From an uncultured Bacteroides sp. (GTDB lineage: Bacteria; Bacteroidota; Bacteroidia; Bacteroidales; Bacteroidaceae): a stretch of 64,000 nucleotides of DNA. Below are positions 9,371 to 18,130 of the stretch, in pieces. Position numbers and translations under genes: made by a program. Under the pieces are notes generated by a model, which saw only the letters and a list, made by a program, of their open reading frames with translations, did not search any database and was not told the origin of the DNA. Where the stretch lies: contig CABUKU010000016.1 of the NCBI GenBank assembly GCA_902492205.1, positions 1 to 64,000 on the forward strand, written 5' to 3'. Each line of letters starts with the position of its first letter. The stretch's first letter is position 1.

Positions 9371-10075
9371 ATGAATAGAAAATTATATTTACTGGCAGTA
9401 GTGCTGTTCGTTTCTTTTGTTTCCCTTACTTCTTGTAGCGAAACGGAAGCGGTAGACCAGTATGCTAATTGGTCGGAGAGAAATGTAGAGTATCTTGACT
9501 TCATTGCATCTCAGGCAACTCAGGATTTGAAAGTGAATAAAGCCGGAAAGATTGATGAAACACTTAAAGAGGGCGATTGGAGAAAGATACAAGATTACAG
9601 ACATTTTGGGGATGATTCCTTTAAAGGTATCAATGACTATGTTTATATCCATGTGAATAAGGTAGGTGAAGGAACAAAGACTCCTTTATATACCGATAGT
9701 GTTTACGTTGATTATAGAGGTATGTTAATTAATAGTGAAGTTTTTGAAACTTCTTATAGTATAAAGGATACATTATATACCGATACTTTATTTAAAGGGA
9801 AACCTAATATTGGTGGAGATGTATATCAGCATGTAGTCTACATACCCGATCCTTCCGTAGTAATTCCTGAGAAAATGAAATTGGGAAATTTGATTGTTGG
9901 CTGGGTTTCTGCGATGCAGCAAATGCATCCAGGTGATTGCTGGACTCTTTATATACCTTTTAACTTAGGATATGGTATAGAGGACTATTCTGTTGGAAAT
10001 ATTAAGATACCTGGGAGATCCCTTTTGATATTTGACATAACTTTAGATAAGATATTATTTCAAGAGAAAAAATAG
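9371..10075 (+). CDS. FKBP-type peptidyl-prolyl isomerase lipoprotein
   Basis: This 234-residue protein has a lipobox LTSC (Cys22). The C-terminal half has the FKBP fold: VYVDYRGMLINSEVFETSY, then a central loop, then WTLYIPFNLGYGI and IPGRSLLIFDITL, which correspond to the family's conserved IP..LAYG and IP..L.F signatures. It probably speeds proline isomerisation of envelope proteins in the periplasm. It is placed 7 bp after glyS and is likely cotranscribed with it. Its codon use is more AT-rich and less biased than that of glyS. Confidence 0.85.
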   Translation: MNRKLYLLAVVLFVSFVSLTSCSETEAVDQYANWSERNVEYLDFIASQATQDLKVNKAGKIDETLKEGDWRKIQDYRHFGDDSFKGINDYVYIHVNKVGEGTKTPLYTDSVYVDYRGMLINSEVFETSYSIKDTLYTDTLFKGKPNIGGDVYQHVVYIPDPSVVIPEKMKLGNLIVGWVSAMQQMHPGDCWTLYIPFNLGYGIEDYSVGNIKIPGRSLLIFDITLDKILFQEKK

Positions 10076-10092
10076 ATCTAAGTATACTAAAC

Positions 10093-10125
10093 AATCTCCA
10101 AAGTTCAGTTTTAACTTTGGAGATT
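10093..10125. terminator. Hairpin between convergent genes
   Basis: AATCTCCAAAGTT and AACTTTGGAGATT form a perfect 13-bp stem with a 7-base loop. The hairpin lies between the end of the FKBP gene and the end of the convergent lipoprotein gene, so it can serve both strands, though the flanking T-runs are weak. Confidence 0.7.
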
Positions 10126-10136
10126 GATTGTTCAGA

Positions 10137-11066
10137 CTATAAGTCCGCCCATATTGTAGGTCCTAATGGTCCCCATTCACTTTCTGGATAACCTATTATG
10201 ACTTGTTTAATACTTCCACTGGCACCAACTGACCAATAGTCTTTATATGTCCCTGGCACTCTTCTATTGCCATCGCATGATGCTAACAAAGTTTCTTGAT
10301 TGCCTAATACATCTGAGACTGTTTTGCGTAGTTGGAAGCTCTGTTTTATATGATTAGGATTGTTAGGAGGAGAAACATATCCCGAAATGTCTATCATTAT
10401 ATTCCTATGTTCTCCTGCAGTGTACCATTTTTTTCTGCTGTGTTGATATTCTAGCTTGGTTTCTACATAGATAGAAGAATGAAAATCATATCCTTGAGTG
10501 ATAGTATGAGAGCGTAGTTGGACTATATATCTTAAATTAATAGGAGTAACATCACACATGAATTCGTGTAAATGTAATCCGGAATCACCATTAACTTCTA
10601 CGTTTGTTCGAGTGGTAGGGGTATTTGCTCCCACAGATATTATTTTGGATTGTCCCCATATAGGAAAAGAATCTATAGATTTGTCTTTATTAAGATTTTT
10701 ATCGTTGTTTGTTGATATTAGATATAAATTGCCATTGTTATATTTAATAACGGAATCCTTTATTTGAAATTCTAACTCATTATTGAATAGGGCTTGAAAG
10801 GCTAGAGGTGTTTGAGAAAATAAAGTATCATTATTAGATGATAATAACGAAGAAGGTATTTGTTTCTGTTTTACCCATTCTTCTTGCTCTTTGCTACTTA
10901 TTGATGCCAAATAATCGTAAGTCTTTGTGAATTCTTCAAAATTGTTGAAAATAAGTCTGTTTGTGGGCTGTACTTGATTCGAATCAAACTTATTTTCATC
11001 AGAACATGAAATGGAAAGTATTACCAAACATAATAATACTCCCAAATTTGGAATTAATTTATTCAT
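10137..11066 (-). CDS. Orphan AT-rich lipoprotein, function unknown
   Basis: I take the start at 11066, since it gives a clean lipoprotein signal (MNKLIP.., Cys21 in ILSISC, then SDENK). The longer reading from 11132 adds an unlikely second hydrophobic stretch. The mature part has about 289 residues, is rich in Asn and Ser, and has a C-terminal half of probable beta strands (IVQLRSHTITQGYDFHSSIYV). Base use is more AT-rich than in the neighbours and the gene stands alone, which could mean recent acquisition. I do not recognise a family. Confidence 0.65.
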   Translation of the reverse strand: MNKLIPNLGVLLCLVILSISCSDENKFDSNQVQPTNRLIFNNFEEFTKTYDYLASISSKEQEEWVKQKQIPSSLLSSNNDTLFSQTPLAFQALFNNELEFQIKDSVIKYNNGNLYLISTNNDKNLNKDKSIDSFPIWGQSKIISVGANTPTTRTNVEVNGDSGLHLHEFMCDVTPINLRYIVQLRSHTITQGYDFHSSIYVETKLEYQHSRKKWYTAGEHRNIMIDISGYVSPPNNPNHIKQSFQLRKTVSDVLGNQETLLASCDGNRRVPGTYKDYWSVGASGSIKQVIIGYPESEWGPLGPTIWADL

Positions 11067-11437
11067 AGTTTTAAATATTAATGAAAAAATAGTTAACATT
11101 ACAAATGTATCTATTATAATTGTTAATATCAAATATTTACTGTCTTATTATTAAGAATATATTTTATAGTTGTATTCTTGTTAGCATTTTAATACAAGCC
11201 ATTTTGAAATATATTTTATTTTAAAATATATAAATATGATATATTATCATGTTAATAAATTTGATACTTTGTATTGGTATTTGTGATATGAAAAATAGAT
11301 GATTTTTTATTTTGTATTATTATGGCTTTTCTATTGAATATATTTTTGCTCTTGTTAAAGTATAATTTTAGAATATCCTTTTGATAATTTCCCCCTTTCT
11401 TCAGTAACTATTTCCTGTTTATACTTGACGAATTTGG

Positions 11438-11524
11438 CGTCCCACAGTTGTGGGACGATCGTGCCACAATCATGAGACGATCGTCCCACATATATGAGAC
11501 GACCGTCCCACAATTGTGGGACGC
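11438..11524. repeat. Four-unit 22-bp palindrome array, CGTCCCACA..TGTGGGACG
   Basis: Units begin at 11438, 11460, 11482 and 11504. The first and last are near-perfect palindromes (CGTCCCACAATTGTGGGACG). The middle two carry substitutions (CGTGCCACAATCATGAGACG and CGTCCCACATATATGAGACG). The 2-bp joints read AT, AT and AC. It lies upstream of both flanking, divergent genes. Confidence 0.93.
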
Positions 11525-11600
11525 TAAATATCTCTTTACGAAATGGGAAATACATCCAGTGATTTATATCAATTCATGCCGTTGTTATGAAAAATTCCCT

Positions 11601-11608
11601 TATCTTTG
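11601..11608 (+). promoter_or_regulatory. -7 box TATCTTTG
   Basis: This matches TAnnTTTG. TTG occurs 16 bp upstream (11582-11584), a little close for a -33 element. It could serve the small gene at 11921 with a leader of about 300 bases. Confidence 0.4.
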
Positions 11609-11920
11609 TCATGGTTCTTCTGCGAACTTCGGCGTGAAGGGGTAGGAAGGACTATTAAATATTGTAAATGCGGAAGCGTTACCATATTATTCTCTATCAC
11701 AAAACACCACTTTGTAATCAACGGAGAATGATGGCAACAAGCTTCCACGTATATTGTTTATATATCCATATAGATAATAAGCGTGGGGCTGTTGTTTATT
11801 ATCTCGTTGATGGGTAGTGGTGTACCTTGTGGTAAGATAATGGCACAGTTCCCACGCTCCGTTTTATATAATACTGCCTTTATTCCGGGAATTGGAAAGG
11901 CACAAGAAACTTTATATATC

Positions 11921-12340
11921 ATGGAAGAAGACAAAGTGATGCAACTTATTAGCGAGCTTGAAGCAAGTAACAAGCTACTTTCTGTTTCTATCTTACTGGA
12001 TGTGCAGGAGAAAATGCGGAGAAAAGAGTTCGTGGAATTAAAGGAACAACTTGCATGCATAGATCAGACTTACACATATCCCAATATAGAAGACGAGAAC
12101 TTGCCGATAGAGGAGTTGGAGAAGGAGAGGAAAAAGATGTCTGTCCTGAGTGACTATCTGGCTGTAATGGAGCTTCACGCCTATCTTTTCAATAATGGCT
12201 ATTTCCCTTTCTCGATGCTCGAAACCTTTGCAGGCGATCTGTATCGTGACTTAAGGGATCATCCGCAAATATGCAGGCAGATATTGGAAGAAGAAACTTT
12301 TTATCCTAATCTGAACCGGGTGTTTGATAAGTTGGGGTGA
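11921..12340 (+). CDS. Small acidic helical protein of unknown function
   Basis: From ATG 11921 this is a 139-residue soluble protein, highly charged and probably all-helical (EEDKVMQLISELEASNKLL, then IEELEKERKKMSVLSDYLAVME). The frame is open upstream to 11783, but that 46-residue extension (MGLLFIISLMGSG..) looks like translated spacer, so I prefer the internal start. There is no signal peptide or known motif. It ends 6 bp from the convergent glycine-zipper gene. A fungus-like or ribosome-associated role cannot be argued from the sequence; function is unknown. Confidence 0.55.
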   Translation: MEEDKVMQLISELEASNKLLSVSILLDVQEKMRRKEFVELKEQLACIDQTYTYPNIEDENLPIEELEKERKKMSVLSDYLAVMELHAYLFNNGYFPFSMLETFAGDLYRDLRDHPQICRQILEEETFYPNLNRVFDKLG

Positions 12341-12346
12341 GATAAG

Positions 12347-13000
12347 TTAATTCTTTACTCTCTTCTGCGTAGCAATGCTAAACTCTCTTTCGGGGCTGCA
12401 ACTTCCTGTGTCATCGCATGCACGGATAAGGAACGTTGCATTTCCGTCTTTGAGCTTCTTTCCTGCAGAAACCGTTGCCGTGTAGCGCACCCTTTCTCCC
12501 GGTTGCAGCATCTTTATGGTTACGGAAGGAGAGATTTGCAGATGTTTCACTCCCGACACTTCGGCAACTTCAGGAACAATGCCGTAAGCGTTTCCGTCAC
12601 CTTCATTGAATATCTCGAAAATAATCTTTGAATTCTCGTTGGCATCTATCGTCTGATTGCGGTTATCGTCGATGAAACGGATGTTTTTTATCCGTAAGCC
12701 CGATTGCCGGACGGGAACTCTTTCGGGTTGCATCACCGGTTCATATTCCTCATAGTAACCATCGTCTCCTGTATCTTTGGGAGTGGTTACGGCATTGCCA
12801 ACCGCTGCACCTGCCACCGTGCCCACAAGCGAACCGATGGCCGAGCCGTTGTATCCACCCACACGGTCACCTATGATTGCGCCGATCAATCCTCCGATGG
12901 ATGCTCCCGCCTGAACGGCTACGGGGTTGCCCTGCAAACCGTTGGGACCGCATCCCCAAAGCAGTGAGCACAAGGAAATACAGATGATTGCTTTTCTCAT
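12347..13000 (-). CDS. Glycine-zipper lipoprotein
   Basis: I start at 13000 because the peptide MRKAIICISLCSLLWGC gives a lipoprotein signal (Cys17) and a TATCTTTG box lies 30 bases upstream. Residues about 30-75 are a glycine zipper (GASIGGLIGAIIGDRVGG, GSLVGTVAGAAVGNAV), a membrane-inserting element seen in SlyB/Lpp-like envelope proteins. The C-terminal 120 residues form a beta-rich domain with the phrase IRFIDDNRNQTIDANENSKI, which looks like a CARDB/Ig-type domain. It probably acts in envelope integrity; there is no direct evidence for a partner. Confidence 0.75.
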   Translation of the reverse strand: MRKAIICISLCSLLWGCGPNGLQGNPVAVQAGASIGGLIGAIIGDRVGGYNGSAIGSLVGTVAGAAVGNAVTTPKDTGDDGYYEEYEPVMQPERVPVRQSGLRIKNIRFIDDNRNQTIDANENSKIIFEIFNEGDGNAYGIVPEVAEVSGVKHLQISPSVTIKMLQPGERVRYTATVSAGKKLKDGNATFLIRACDDTGSCSPEREFSIATQKRVKN

Positions 13001-13029
13001 TTCTTGTTCCGTTGTTTGAATGATAATAA

Positions 13030-13037
13030 CAAAGATA
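13030..13037 (-). promoter_or_regulatory. -7 box TATCTTTG for the glycine-zipper gene
   Basis: A TAnnTTTG match on the minus strand 30 bases upstream of the chosen start at 13000. It decides against the longer reading frame, whose start at 13069 would lie upstream of this box. Confidence 0.6.
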
Positions 13038-13073
13038 GAGAATATTTTCTTTTGTCCCGGTTCATTCACTGTT

Positions 13074-13139
13074 AAAAAAACATCTCCTTCACCCTGTAAC
13101 TCCTTTTATGAAAGGGTTTGATGCAGGGTGAAGGAGATG
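13074..13139 (-). terminator. Terminator of the fucosidase gene
   Basis: A 16-bp perfect stem (13124-13139 with 13081-13096) encloses a 27-base loop that can itself fold (CCTTTTATGAAAGG). On the minus strand it is followed by seven Ts. Confidence 0.85.
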
Positions 13140-13167
13140 AAGCTTTAAAAAGAAAACTATTGTAATG

Positions 13168-14475
13168 TTACTTTTGCAGGGTTAGTTCTATCACATAATC
13201 TATGTCTGTAGGTACTTCCTTGAATTTCAGCAACACGCCTTCTTTGTCTTGCGAGAACTTAACGGCGGATTTGTCTTTGAACAAAACAGCTTTCTTTACT
13301 TTCTTTCCGGTAATGGGCAGATAAAGTCCGTCGTCTTGCAAGTTCAAAACATGAACATACATTTTGTCTCCCTTTTCGGTTGTTACTCCCCAGTCGCGCG
13401 TTGTTACACATCCGCCACGGGTTCCGTAAATGGTTTCGCCATATGTTTTCAACCATTCGCCCATTTCTTTCAAGCGGTTAACTGCTGTTGCCGGCAATTC
13501 TCCGTTGGGCTGAGGACCGACGTTCATTAATAAATTTGCATCTTTTCCGGCAGCTTTTACCAAATAATGAATTAATGTTTTGGTGCTCTTATAGTTTTGG
13601 TCGGCAATTTTATATCCCCACATGCCGTTCATTGTCTCGCAGGTCTCGAGTGGCAGGCGGCTGATGCTTTGTCCTGATAATCCGGCTGTGTTTTCTCCCG
13701 GCAGGTCGCGTTCAAAGATTTGGATGTCTTCTCCCTTGAAAGGTACGCCGTGGTGGTTGTTACCAACAAGACAACCGGGCTGTAACTTATGTATTAAGGA
13801 GTATTGTTCCGGCAGTTCCCAATCAAAGTTCGGGTTTTGGTCTTGATCCCACCAACCGTCAAACCAGATAGCTCCTATCTTTCCGTAGTTGGTAAGTATC
13901 TCGGTCAGTTGGTTGTTCATGAATTGGTAATAACCTTTCCAATCCGCTTTTTTCGGATCTTTGCCCGTTCCCGTTCCTGTACGTCCCATAGGATAGTCGT
14001 CACGATACCAGTCGATATGCGAATAATATACATGCAGACGAATGCCTTGTTTGTGGCATTCATCGGCAAGCTCTTTCAGAACATCGCGTTTGAATGGAGT
14101 GGCATCTACAATATTATAGTCGGAATACTTGGTGTCGAACATGGAAAAGCCTTCATGGTGGCGGGAAGTGAAGCAAATGTATTTGGCTCCTGCCGCTTTG
14201 ATTGCCGCCACCCATTCGGCTGCATTGAACTTGATAGGATAGAAGCCCGAAGCCAGTTTGGCATATTCATCTTTGTTGATGTTTGCATTTTGCATATACC
14301 ATTCGCCTTGTGCCGGCATGCTGTACAAGCCCCAATGCAGGAAAACGCCGAATCTTCCGTCTTGAAATTCTTCACGTGCTTGCAGGTTCTCGGGAGTGGG
14401 TGCATAGTTCTCTTGTGCAAATGTTGTGACACAGCATGCAGCCGATAGTAGTAAGGTCAGTAATGTTTTTCTCAT
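13168..14475 (-). CDS. Alpha-L-fucosidase, GH29
   Basis: This 435-residue secreted retaining fucosidase removes alpha-linked fucose from host or dietary glycans. The start at 14475 gives the signal MRKTLLTLLLSAACCVTTFA. GH29 landmarks are FLHWGLYS near 45-52, SRHHEGF at 104-110, and IWFDGWWD at 203-210, where Asp206 is the nucleophile. A C-terminal beta domain of about 80 residues follows. The catalytic half matches the GH29 family length. It has its own TATATTTG box at 14497-14504 and its own terminator. Whether it is the broad (A) or the Lewis-specific (B) subfamily cannot be decided here. Confidence 0.93.
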   Translation of the reverse strand: MRKTLLTLLLSAACCVTTFAQENYAPTPENLQAREEFQDGRFGVFLHWGLYSMPAQGEWYMQNANINKDEYAKLASGFYPIKFNAAEWVAAIKAAGAKYICFTSRHHEGFSMFDTKYSDYNIVDATPFKRDVLKELADECHKQGIRLHVYYSHIDWYRDDYPMGRTGTGTGKDPKKADWKGYYQFMNNQLTEILTNYGKIGAIWFDGWWDQDQNPNFDWELPEQYSLIHKLQPGCLVGNNHHGVPFKGEDIQIFERDLPGENTAGLSGQSISRLPLETCETMNGMWGYKIADQNYKSTKTLIHYLVKAAGKDANLLMNVGPQPNGELPATAVNRLKEMGEWLKTYGETIYGTRGGCVTTRDWGVTTEKGDKMYVHVLNLQDDGLYLPITGKKVKKAVLFKDKSAVKFSQDKEGVLLKFKEVPTDIDYVIELTLQK

Positions 14476-14496
14476 GGTTAAATGTATTAGTTGAGG

Positions 14497-14504
14497 CAAA
14501 TATA
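14497..14504 (-). promoter_or_regulatory. -7 box TATATTTG for the fucosidase
   Basis: A TAnnTTTG match on the minus strand, 22 bases before the ATG and downstream of the asd terminator, so the fucosidase gene is a separate unit. Confidence 0.6.
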
Positions 14505-14509
14505 CTAAA

Positions 14510-14553
14510 AAAGAAAGCAGCCGTAAAAGTCTTTCAATAACTTTTACGGCTGC
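14510..14553 (-). terminator. Terminator of asd
   Basis: GCAGCCGTAAAAGT (14517-14530) pairs perfectly with 14540-14553. On the minus strand the stem is followed by TTTCTTTTTT. Confidence 0.88.
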
Positions 14554-14576
14554 CAATGTATATTTAAAAAGAATGA

Positions 14577-15587
14577 TTATCCGATATTCTTTTCTTTAAT
14601 CAGATATTCTGCAATCTGAACGGCATTCAATGCAGCACCTTTCTTAATCTGGTCGCCCACAATCCAGAAAGTTAATCCGCAATCATCGGTCAGGTCTTTA
14701 CGGATGCGTCCTACATAAACAGGATCTTTGCCTGAAAGGAATAATGGCATCGGGTATTCTTTCTTTTCCGGATTATCTTCAAGTACAAGCCCTTCGCCTT
14801 TGGCAAATGCTTCACGTGCTTCTGCTACCGAGATAGGCTTTTCTGTTTCTACCCAAATGCTTTCAGAGTGTGCTCTGAGTGCAGGTACGCGAACACATGT
14901 AGCACTGACTTTAACGTCGGAGTGCATGATTTTGCGTGTTTCGTTATACATTTTCATCTCTTCCTTGGTATAGCCGTTTTCGGTAAATACGTCGATTTGG
15001 GGAATGAGGTTAAATGCCAACTGGTAAGCAAACTTTTCTACGGTAACAGGTTCGCCTGCCAATACTTGTTTGTATTGTTCATAAAGTTCATCCATTGCAG
15101 CAGCTCCGGCTCCACTGGCAGCCTGGTATGTGGAAACGTGTACTTTCTTTATATGAGAAATGTCTTCAATTGCTTTTAATGCAACTACCATTTGGATAGT
15201 TGTACAGTTAGGATTGGCAATGATTCCGCGTGGGCGGTCTTTTGCATCGGCTGCGTTTACTTCAGGCACTACCAATGGCACATCGTTATCCATTCGGAAA
15301 GCACTTGAGTTGTCAATCATGACTGCTCCGTATTTGGTGATGGTTTCTGCATACTCTTTTGAAGTTCCTGCACCTGCCGATGTAAAGGCAATATCCACAC
15401 CCTTAAAGTCATCGTTGTGTTGCAGAAGTTTGACCTCGATTTCTTTACCACGGAAAGTGTATTTAGTACCGGCACTGCGTTTGGAACCGAACAATACTAA
15501 CTCGTCCATGGGGAAGTTTCTTTCATCGAGCACGCGTAGGAACTCTTGTCCCACCGCTCCGCTTACGCCAACAATAGCTACTTTCAT
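14577..15587 (-). CDS. asd: Aspartate-semialdehyde dehydrogenase
   Basis: This 336-residue NADPH enzyme turns aspartyl phosphate into aspartate semialdehyde, the branch point to lysine/DAP, threonine and methionine. The nucleotide loop is VGVSGAVGQEF at 6-16. Catalytic Cys128 lies in NPNCTTIQ, and the LRAHSESIW motif carries the acid-base His. Length matches the family. It is monocistronic, with a terminator 24 bp downstream and a TATTTTTG box upstream at 15664-15671. No lysine riboswitch or leader peptide is visible. Confidence 0.96.
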   Translation of the reverse strand: MKVAIVGVSGAVGQEFLRVLDERNFPMDELVLFGSKRSAGTKYTFRGKEIEVKLLQHNDDFKGVDIAFTSAGAGTSKEYAETITKYGAVMIDNSSAFRMDNDVPLVVPEVNAADAKDRPRGIIANPNCTTIQMVVALKAIEDISHIKKVHVSTYQAASGAGAAAMDELYEQYKQVLAGEPVTVEKFAYQLAFNLIPQIDVFTENGYTKEEMKMYNETRKIMHSDVKVSATCVRVPALRAHSESIWVETEKPISVAEAREAFAKGEGLVLEDNPEKKEYPMPLFLSGKDPVYVGRIRKDLTDDCGLTFWIVGDQIKKGAALNAVQIAEYLIKEKNIG

Positions 15588-15663
15588 CTTTTTTTTCTTT
15601 TGTTTAAATTGTGAATAATCTTCTCGGATTTACGTACCTTCGCAAGCCGTAAATACCACGTTG

Positions 15664-15671
15664 CAAAAATA
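15664..15671 (-). promoter_or_regulatory. -7 box TATTTTTG for asd
   Basis: A TAnnTTTG match on the minus strand, with TTG (15694-15696) 22 bp upstream. It lies about 75 bases before the asd ATG. Confidence 0.5.
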
Positions 15672-15700
15672 TAACATTTTGCAATATAAACATCAATTTA

Positions 15701-18046
15701 ATGAGAAGAATTCTAATAACTCTCTGTTTTTCTTTGATTTTTTGCTCTTGTACACAGAATATAGGCAACTTATATGATGCAAATCAATTAAAATTCATTT
15801 CATGGGACGGATTAACCGATAAATTTATAATAGAAGAAAACTCCGATTTTCAACTGAATGACGAGGAGAAAGAAGGAGTGGCTTATCTTTATGCCATATC
15901 GGGACGAATAAAAGAAACAGTGTGGCGTTTCACGGCAGACTTTCGCTTTAATCCTTCATCCAAATCATTTGTGCGTTACTATCCGGTAGCTTCTTCCAAT
16001 GACTTTGCGGATAATACCGAAGGATATTTTATTCAATTAGGCAGCACTACGGATGAAGTCTCTTTGTATCGGCAGGATGGTGATGAATGCCACAAGCTTG
16101 TTACGGGAAGAAAAAAGTTGTTGAATCATTCATCATTCAGTGTTTCGGTTAAGGTGACTTGTGATGTGGACGGAAAATGGACGTTATACTCTTATCTTCC
16201 CGGCATGGATTCCGGTTGGTATGAGGAAGGAATAGCATTGGACGATACTTATACCGTATCTTCTTATATGGGCTTTTACATGGAATATTCTCCTAGTTAT
16301 TCTTCCAAACTATCCATAAGCAATGTGTCTGTGAAGAATATTTCCGACGATGAAAACGATGATTCTGATAATTCTCCGGAAGAAACTCCTTCCGTTTCTG
16401 CTTCTTTCGGCGATGTGGTATTCAGTGAAATTATGGCTAATCCGGTTGGTGCTTATGCATTACCCGAGGTGGAATATATAGAACTGTATAACCGTACTGA
16501 GAAACCTTTATCTTTGAATGGTTGGAAACTCTTTTACGGAACAAAGACTTACTCTTTAGGTGAGGCTTCTATCAAAGCTCATGGTTATATGATACTCTAT
16601 CATGAAAAGTATGCTTCCCAATTATCAAATTGGAAAATCTCTTTGCTGCCAATGAAGTCTTTCCCGATTCTGGCGAATACAGGGAAATTGCTTTATTTGG
16701 AAGATACAGCGGGACAGCTTGTTTCATGGACTGACTATTCTGATACTTGGTATAAAGACGACTTTAAGAAGAAGGGAGGATTCTCTTTGGAATGTATAGA
16801 TGTGGATAATCTTTCGGGCTTGACGGACAATTGGAAGGCAACTGCGGATAAACGCGGAGGTACACCGGGAGAGGAAAACTCGGTGAAATCAGCCAATTCG
16901 GATAATATCCTTCCCTGTGTATCCGACTATTACTTGGCTGCTCCCGATACTTTTGTCATTAACTTTACAAAGCCTATGCAATTGACTACTCTTTTGGCTA
17001 TGGACAACTATTATCAAACTGCTGCATCGGGGACAATTGATAAATTAATGGCGGAATACCCTTGTGGCAAGAGTGTCCGTCTTGTGTTACAGCAACCTTT
17101 GAATGTCGGTGAGTTAGTGGAGTATCGTTTGGATGGCTTGAAAGATATTTCGGGTTTCGATTTAAACGGTGAATTGACTGTCCGGGCAAAGTTGAATGAG
17201 GAAGCAGAGCAAGGGGATGTCTTATTGAATGAAATTCTATTTAATCCTCGTTCGGGAGGAGTGGATTATGTGGAGCTTTATAACAACACAGATAAATACA
17301 TAGCCTTGAACGGCCTTTACTTCTCTTCCCGTAGGAGTGACAGCACTTTTTCCGATGGAATGGTACTTTCTAAAACATCTCAATCCTTTTCTCCTCATTC
17401 ATATCTATGCTTTACTTCCGATATAAATACAGTAGCCAATCAATATAGCTGTGTACGGGAAAACATGCGTGAACTGTCAAAGTTGCCCGGACTGCCCGAT
17501 GATAAAGGGAGCATCGTGCTGCTGACCGCAGGAGGTGAAGTGATAGATGAATTCTCATATACAGAAAAAATGCACACGGCACTGTTAAAGGATACCGAAG
17601 GCTTTTCCCTTGAGAAACGTTTCCCGGCATTAAATTCCTCAAACTCTTCACACTGGCTTACTGCTTCTACGGGGGCAGGTGGAGGAACTCCCGGTTATCA
17701 GAACTCCCAATACAGGGAACCCGGTACCGTTATTGCTGAAGGCTTTGCGCTTGAAAACAAATCTTTCTCGCCAAATAATGACGGAAATAACGATGAATTG
17801 GTGATTTCTTATGCTGTTTCGGGCGATAACTTTGTTGCCGATGTGAAAGTGTATGATGCAAGCGGCAGATTGGTTGCTACCATAGCCGATTGTGCAATAC
17901 TGGCATCAAAAGGGACTTTTGTCTGGACGGGTAAGGATGATAGCGGAAAACTATGCCGGTTAGGGATGTATGTCATTTATGCAGAGGCTTATAATCCAAG
18001 CGGCGAAGTGAGGAATTATAAACTTTCCTGCACTTTATCCCGGTGA
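15701..18046 (+). CDS. Lamin-tail-domain lipoprotein with FlgD-like C-terminal domain
   Basis: This 781-residue exported protein has a lipobox-like CSC near residue 17. An N-terminal beta domain of about 200 residues comes first. An Asp/Glu-rich linker (DDENDDSDNSPEE) leads to a lamin tail domain (VVFSEIMANPVG, VEYIELYNRTEKPLSLNGW). A second copy follows near 510 (GDVLLNEILFNPRSGGVDYVELYNNT). A FlgD/gliding-type Ig domain closes it (SFSPNNDGNNDELVISY, then GMYVIYAEAYN). LTD proteins of Bacteroidetes are envelope or secreted, and are sometimes tied to nucleases; none is fused here. Role unknown, perhaps adhesion or scaffolding at the surface. Confidence 0.8.
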   Translation: MRRILITLCFSLIFCSCTQNIGNLYDANQLKFISWDGLTDKFIIEENSDFQLNDEEKEGVAYLYAISGRIKETVWRFTADFRFNPSSKSFVRYYPVASSNDFADNTEGYFIQLGSTTDEVSLYRQDGDECHKLVTGRKKLLNHSSFSVSVKVTCDVDGKWTLYSYLPGMDSGWYEEGIALDDTYTVSSYMGFYMEYSPSYSSKLSISNVSVKNISDDENDDSDNSPEETPSVSASFGDVVFSEIMANPVGAYALPEVEYIELYNRTEKPLSLNGWKLFYGTKTYSLGEASIKAHGYMILYHEKYASQLSNWKISLLPMKSFPILANTGKLLYLEDTAGQLVSWTDYSDTWYKDDFKKKGGFSLECIDVDNLSGLTDNWKATADKRGGTPGEENSVKSANSDNILPCVSDYYLAAPDTFVINFTKPMQLTTLLAMDNYYQTAASGTIDKLMAEYPCGKSVRLVLQQPLNVGELVEYRLDGLKDISGFDLNGELTVRAKLNEEAEQGDVLLNEILFNPRSGGVDYVELYNNTDKYIALNGLYFSSRRSDSTFSDGMVLSKTSQSFSPHSYLCFTSDINTVANQYSCVRENMRELSKLPGLPDDKGSIVLLTAGGEVIDEFSYTEKMHTALLKDTEGFSLEKRFPALNSSNSSHWLTASTGAGGGTPGYQNSQYREPGTVIAEGFALENKSFSPNNDGNNDELVISYAVSGDNFVADVKVYDASGRLVATIADCAILASKGTFVWTGKDDSGKLCRLGMYVIYAEAYNPSGEVRNYKLSCTLSR

Positions 18047-18130
18047 TTATTACGGAGAAAGACATAAACTCTTATTATATATTACTTTGTAATCTGAGTG
18101 GTTTTTTGTTCCTTTGCAGTGGATTAATCC

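Larger units (their letters stand above)
11067..11920. other. Gene-poor gap with palindromic array
   Basis: About 850 bp without a convincing gene. Bases 11070-11390 are extremely AT-rich. The four-unit palindrome array follows (11438-11524), and a TATCTTTG box lies at 11601-11608. The segment 11783-11920 is open in frame with the next gene but looks non-coding. Short open frames across the array come from its symmetry. Confidence 0.7.

Noticed and set aside
11355..11645. Short open frames across the CGTCCCACA array
   Set aside because: Both strands are open because the array is symmetrical (PQLWD recurs in each); there is no start context or homology.
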